NCBI GenBank assembly: GCA_021545595.1
Contig: JAJRVG010000008.1
Span: 1 to 15,911, forward strand
Reading direction: 5' to 3'
DNA length: 15,911 nt
Source of the DNA: Zetaproteobacteria bacterium
Lineage (GTDB): Bacteria > Pseudomonadota > Zetaproteobacteria > Mariprofundales > Mariprofundaceae
The translations under genes were made by a program, and so were the position numbers. Below are positions 13,407 to 15,911 of the stretch, one piece after another. How positions within the stretch are numbered: the stretch's first letter is position 1; each line of letters opens with the position of its first letter. Under the pieces are notes generated by a model. It was not told the origin of the DNA and did not search any database. It saw only the letters and a program-made list of their open reading frames with translations.

Positions 13407-14711
13407 CTATTCTTCTAATTTCCGATACAAGGTAGATATTCCAATACCCAGTTTTAGAGCTGCAGCGGCTTTGTCTCCATTGTTATTTTGAATAACGTGC
13501 TCAATATAACGCCGCTCAAAGGCATGGCATGCATCAACAAGACTCAATTCATCCGAGCCAACCAAATCCTCCAGATCAGGAAACTGTAACTCATCTTCCG
13601 AGCTGAGAAGTAGCGCACGTTCAAGGTAATTACGAAGTTCACGCACATTACCCGGCCATGATTGAGACTCAAGCCATAAGCCTTGTGCCGGAGTAAATTC
13701 AGTTTTGTTACTGCTCCACTCTGTACATATTTGAGAAAGCAATCGGTTGGCCAAAGGAATAATATCGTCCCCTCTCTGGCGCAGTGGCGGGATACAGATT
13801 TTCATAACGTTCAGGCGGAAATAGAGATCTTCCCGGAAGCGGCCCTCTTTTACGGCCTGTTCAAAGTCATAGTTGCTGGCAGCGATAATGCGTGCGTGAA
13901 ACGGGTACTCTTTATCATCGCCTACAGGGCGAAAGCAGCGTTCATCCAGCACATGCAGCAGTTTGGATTGCATGGAAAGAGGAAGTTCGACCAGCTCATC
14001 CAGAAATAAAGTTCCCCTTCCTGCTGTTGGCAACAGTCCTTTACGGTCATGGTCTGCTCCGGAAAAAGCACCTTTTTTATGTCCGAAGAACTCAGATTCC
14101 ATTAACTCTGTTGGAATCGCTGCGCAATTCACTCGCATAAATGGCTGCTCTTTCAGGTCAGACAGGCTGTGTAGCAATCTGGCGACAACACCTTTGCCTA
14201 CACCGGTTTCACCTTGTAGCAGTACAGGCACCCGGCTTGACCCGGATTTTTGAATCAAATGCTGCACTTCCTGCATAGAGGATGAGGAGCCAAGAACTGC
14301 CAGTTCTCCACGGTTACGGAAGCTTTCTTCAGCTTCACTTACCCTGCGCCGTAACGTCAGTTTTTCTTCCAGACGCTGAAGGCGGGCAATCAGTTCGTCA
14401 AAACGGATAGGCTTGGAGACATAGTCATAAGCTCCAGCCTCAAGTGCTTTTGAGGCCAATGCCCTGTTTCCTAACGCGGTCATCATGATGAGTGATGGGG
14501 AGTCTCTGCTGGAAAGCGCCAACAACACATCAAAACCTTCACCATCTGGCAGATAGATATCACACAGCACTGCATCAAACTGCTCAGACTGCAAACATGA
14601 TAACGCTTCTGTAACAGATCCGACCTCACTGGTTTCAAAGCCTTCCTCTTTGAGAAGTTCAACTATTCCTTCACGAATATGAAGCTCATCCTCAACTACC
14701 AATAGTTTCAT
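13407..14711 (-). CDS. NtrC-family sigma-54-dependent response regulator
   Basis: A 434-residue protein with three domains. The receiver (1-115) has the phosphoacceptor D51 (LCDIYLPDG) and K100 (VSKPI). The AAA+ domain (about 138-365) has Walker A GETGVGKG (167-174), Walker B LFLDE (235-239), REDLYFRLNV and SWPGNVREL. The Fis-type HTH (last 45 residues) contains NNGDKAAAALKLGIGISTLY. The sigma-54-contact loop reads GAFSGA (214-219) instead of GAFTGA. Thr is nearly invariant and needed for sigma-54 contact; Ser is the mildest change but could lower activity. The neighbouring GLLPTAGRGTLFLDE also departs from the usual GLFExAxGGTLFLDE. It should activate sigma-54 promoters upon phosphorylation, and two candidates lie directly downstream. 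It starts 9 bases after the kinase stop, in one operon. Confidence 0.95.
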   Translation of the reverse strand: MKLLVVEDELHIREGIVELLKEEGFETSEVGSVTEALSCLQSEQFDAVLCDIYLPDGEGFDVLLALSSRDSPSLIMMTALGNRALASKALEAGAYDYVSKPIRFDELIARLQRLEEKLTLRRRVSEAEESFRNRGELAVLGSSSSMQEVQHLIQKSGSSRVPVLLQGETGVGKGVVARLLHSLSDLKEQPFMRVNCAAIPTELMESEFFGHKKGAFSGADHDRKGLLPTAGRGTLFLDELVELPLSMQSKLLHVLDERCFRPVGDDKEYPFHARIIAASNYDFEQAVKEGRFREDLYFRLNVMKICIPPLRQRGDDIIPLANRLLSQICTEWSSNKTEFTPAQGLWLESQSWPGNVRELRNYLERALLLSSEDELQFPDLEDLVGSDELSLVDACHAFERRYIEHVIQNNNGDKAAAALKLGIGISTLYRKLEE

Positions 14712-14720
14712 ATGATCTCC

Positions 14721-15911
14721 CTAATCTGGATTAACGGGAAGCCAGATCCGGAAGCAGCTTCCTTTTGTTTCAGTATCAATCAATACTAAAGAGCCATTCA
14801 TTCCATTAATCAGCTCTCTGCTGATGGCCAGCCCCAATCCTGTACCTTCACCTGTTGGCTTAGTTGTAAAGCTGGGTTTGAAAACCTCTTCTCTTAATTC
14901 GGGAGGGACTCCATGCCCGGTATCTCTGACATCAATGGCTACACCATGGTTATCTTCATAAGCACAAATAGTTATTTCTCCCCCTTTTTTACATGCATTT
15001 AATGCATTAAAGACAAGGTTGATAAGCACTTGCAGTAACATCCCTTCGACGCCAAATATTTCTGGAATATCATTCGGTAAGCTTTTAGTAATTTTTACAG
15101 ACTTTTTACCCGGAGACATCTGTACCAATTTAATTGCATCATCGGTGACAAGTTTCAGATCAAAAAACTTCATGCTGCTGTCGGATTCCTGGCGACCAAA
15201 ATTTAAAATCATCTGTATAATTGACTCCATGCGCCCCGCCTCACCCAGAGCTGTTTGAAGCTGTCTGCCTACGGAGTTAAAGTCTTTACTGTTCAGTTTT
15301 TTCTGGGCCACTTGCAGAGACACTGAAATAGCAGCGAGTGGATTGCCAACTTCATGGGCAATGCCGGCTGACATCAACCCCAATGCATTCATTTTTTCCT
15401 GATGAGCAGCAAGGCTGCGTGCACGGTTCAGCATTCTGTCACGCTCCAGCAATGCCTGACCCATAGAGTTGAACGCAGTTCCGAGTTCTCCAATTTCATC
15501 CTGAGATGAAACGGTGCATTGCACGGCAAGTTCACCCGCCTCGACCTGTTGTACCGCCTTTTTCATTCGAACAAGAGGAAGCACAATCTGGCTATAGATA
15601 AAATAGGATAGCAACAGAAGTGTCAGCAACAAGACGGCCATGATAGCCAGTGTTTCAGTACGCATGTCTATTCTAAGCCCGTCCACCATACGCATGGAAC
15701 CATTAACCTGAATATCCAGTTCATGATGTTTTGTAGACAACTGGTTAATCGCCTGCGCTGTCTCCCTGATGATCTCCTGCAGAATAATTGGCCCTTCCAT
15801 GTTGCCCACAGCAAATGGAAGGTTGAATATATCATGGGCTTTAGACTTTATTTTATCGATACTTAGAGCCAAATCAGTCAGGGCATTATCTCTGTATTGA
15901 TTCTCATAGGA
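14721..15911 (-). CDS. Sensor histidine kinase (NtrB/ZraS-like), 5' end outside the window
   Basis: The frame is open to the right edge, so the true start and first membrane helix are not visible; the TTG at 15872 is simply in frame and not a likely start. Visible parts, numbered from that TTG: the end of a periplasmic sensor region (1-74), a TM helix (about 76-97), HAMP (LPLVRMKKAVQQVEAGEL onward), HisKA with phosphoacceptor H173 (GIAHEVGNPLA), and HATPase_c with N box NLVFNALNA, DTGHGVP, FKPSFTTKP and GTGLGLA. It should autophosphorylate and pass phosphate to D51 of the adjacent response regulator. The ligand is unknown. Genes next to it suggest a metal, redox or envelope signal. Confidence 0.93.
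   Translation of the reverse strand, partial: SYENQYRDNALTDLALSIDKIKSKAHDIFNLPFAVGNMEGPIILQEIIRETAQAINQLSTKHHELDIQVNGSMRMVDGLRIDMRTETLAIMAVLLLTLLLLSYFIYSQIVLPLVRMKKAVQQVEAGELAVQCTVSSQDEIGELGTAFNSMGQALLERDRMLNRARSLAAHQEKMNALGLMSAGIAHEVGNPLAAISVSLQVAQKKLNSKDFNSVGRQLQTALGEAGRMESIIQMILNFGRQESDSSMKFFDLKLVTDDAIKLVQMSPGKKSVKITKSLPNDIPEIFGVEGMLLQVLINLVFNALNACKKGGEITICAYEDNHGVAIDVRDTGHGVPPELREEVFKPSFTTKPTGEGTGLGLAISRELINGMNGSLVLIDTETKGSCFRIWLPVNPD

Noticed and set aside
1..15911. CRISPR arrays, tRNA or rRNA genes, transposase or integrase genes
   Set aside because: No regularly spaced repeats, no cloverleaf-like sequence and no mobile-element protein was seen by eye; only the REP-like element at 879-931 stands out.

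Overview
The window looks like accessory DNA from a Gram-negative bacterium, probably a proteobacterium. It encodes lipobox lipoproteins, outer-membrane beta-barrels, NtrC-type sigma-54 regulation and b/c-type cytochromes, and base composition looks roughly balanced. A monoheme cytochrome-porin resembling Cyc2 and the dense metal-handling content would fit a chemolithotroph or a resident of a metal-rich habitat, such as Zetaproteobacteria or a sulfur/iron-oxidising gamma- or betaproteobacterium. The sequence alone does not fix the lineage. No rRNA, tRNA, CRISPR array or transposase was seen.

Layout. Positions 1-717 (+ strand) hold the 3' end of an alpha/beta-hydrolase (carboxylesterase) gene and a heme-binding beta-barrel (nitrobindin-like) gene. 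Positions 718-1233 are non-coding, with a REP-like double hairpin (879-931). From 1234 to the right edge every gene is on the minus strand.

Metal island, 1234-9995, in order of transcription: glutamate dehydrogenase, HMA copper-chaperone-like protein, YtkA-like lipoprotein, YHS + degenerate-HMA protein, MerR regulator, then a MerR-type promoter and a second unit. That unit encodes a membrane-anchored YHS protein, a tiny coupled ORF, a cytochrome c lipoprotein, a His-rich cytochrome b561, a Cu(+)-type P1B-ATPase with two YHS and two HMBD modules, a ZIP-like transporter and a CopG-like DUF411 lipoprotein. Two near-identical 19-bp dyads (6818-6836 and 10074-10092) each lie in a 20-bp spacer between -35 and -10 elements. 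One precedes each unit, so a single MerR could control both. The upstream copy carries a relic of a merR 3' end, which suggests that the glutamate dehydrogenase unit acquired its operator by duplication.

Electron-transfer/outer-membrane region, 10182-15911: a four-TM protein with a His/Met-rich loop, a strong intrinsic terminator, a Cyc2-like cytochrome-porin, a second outer-membrane beta-barrel, and an NtrC-type response regulator with its histidine kinase, which runs off the right edge. Both outer-membrane genes have a TTGGCAC-type sigma-54-like promoter, so the adjacent sigma-54 activator is the natural candidate regulator. Met- and His-rich segments in the four-TM protein and the cytochrome-porin suggest that this half also deals with copper or a similar metal.
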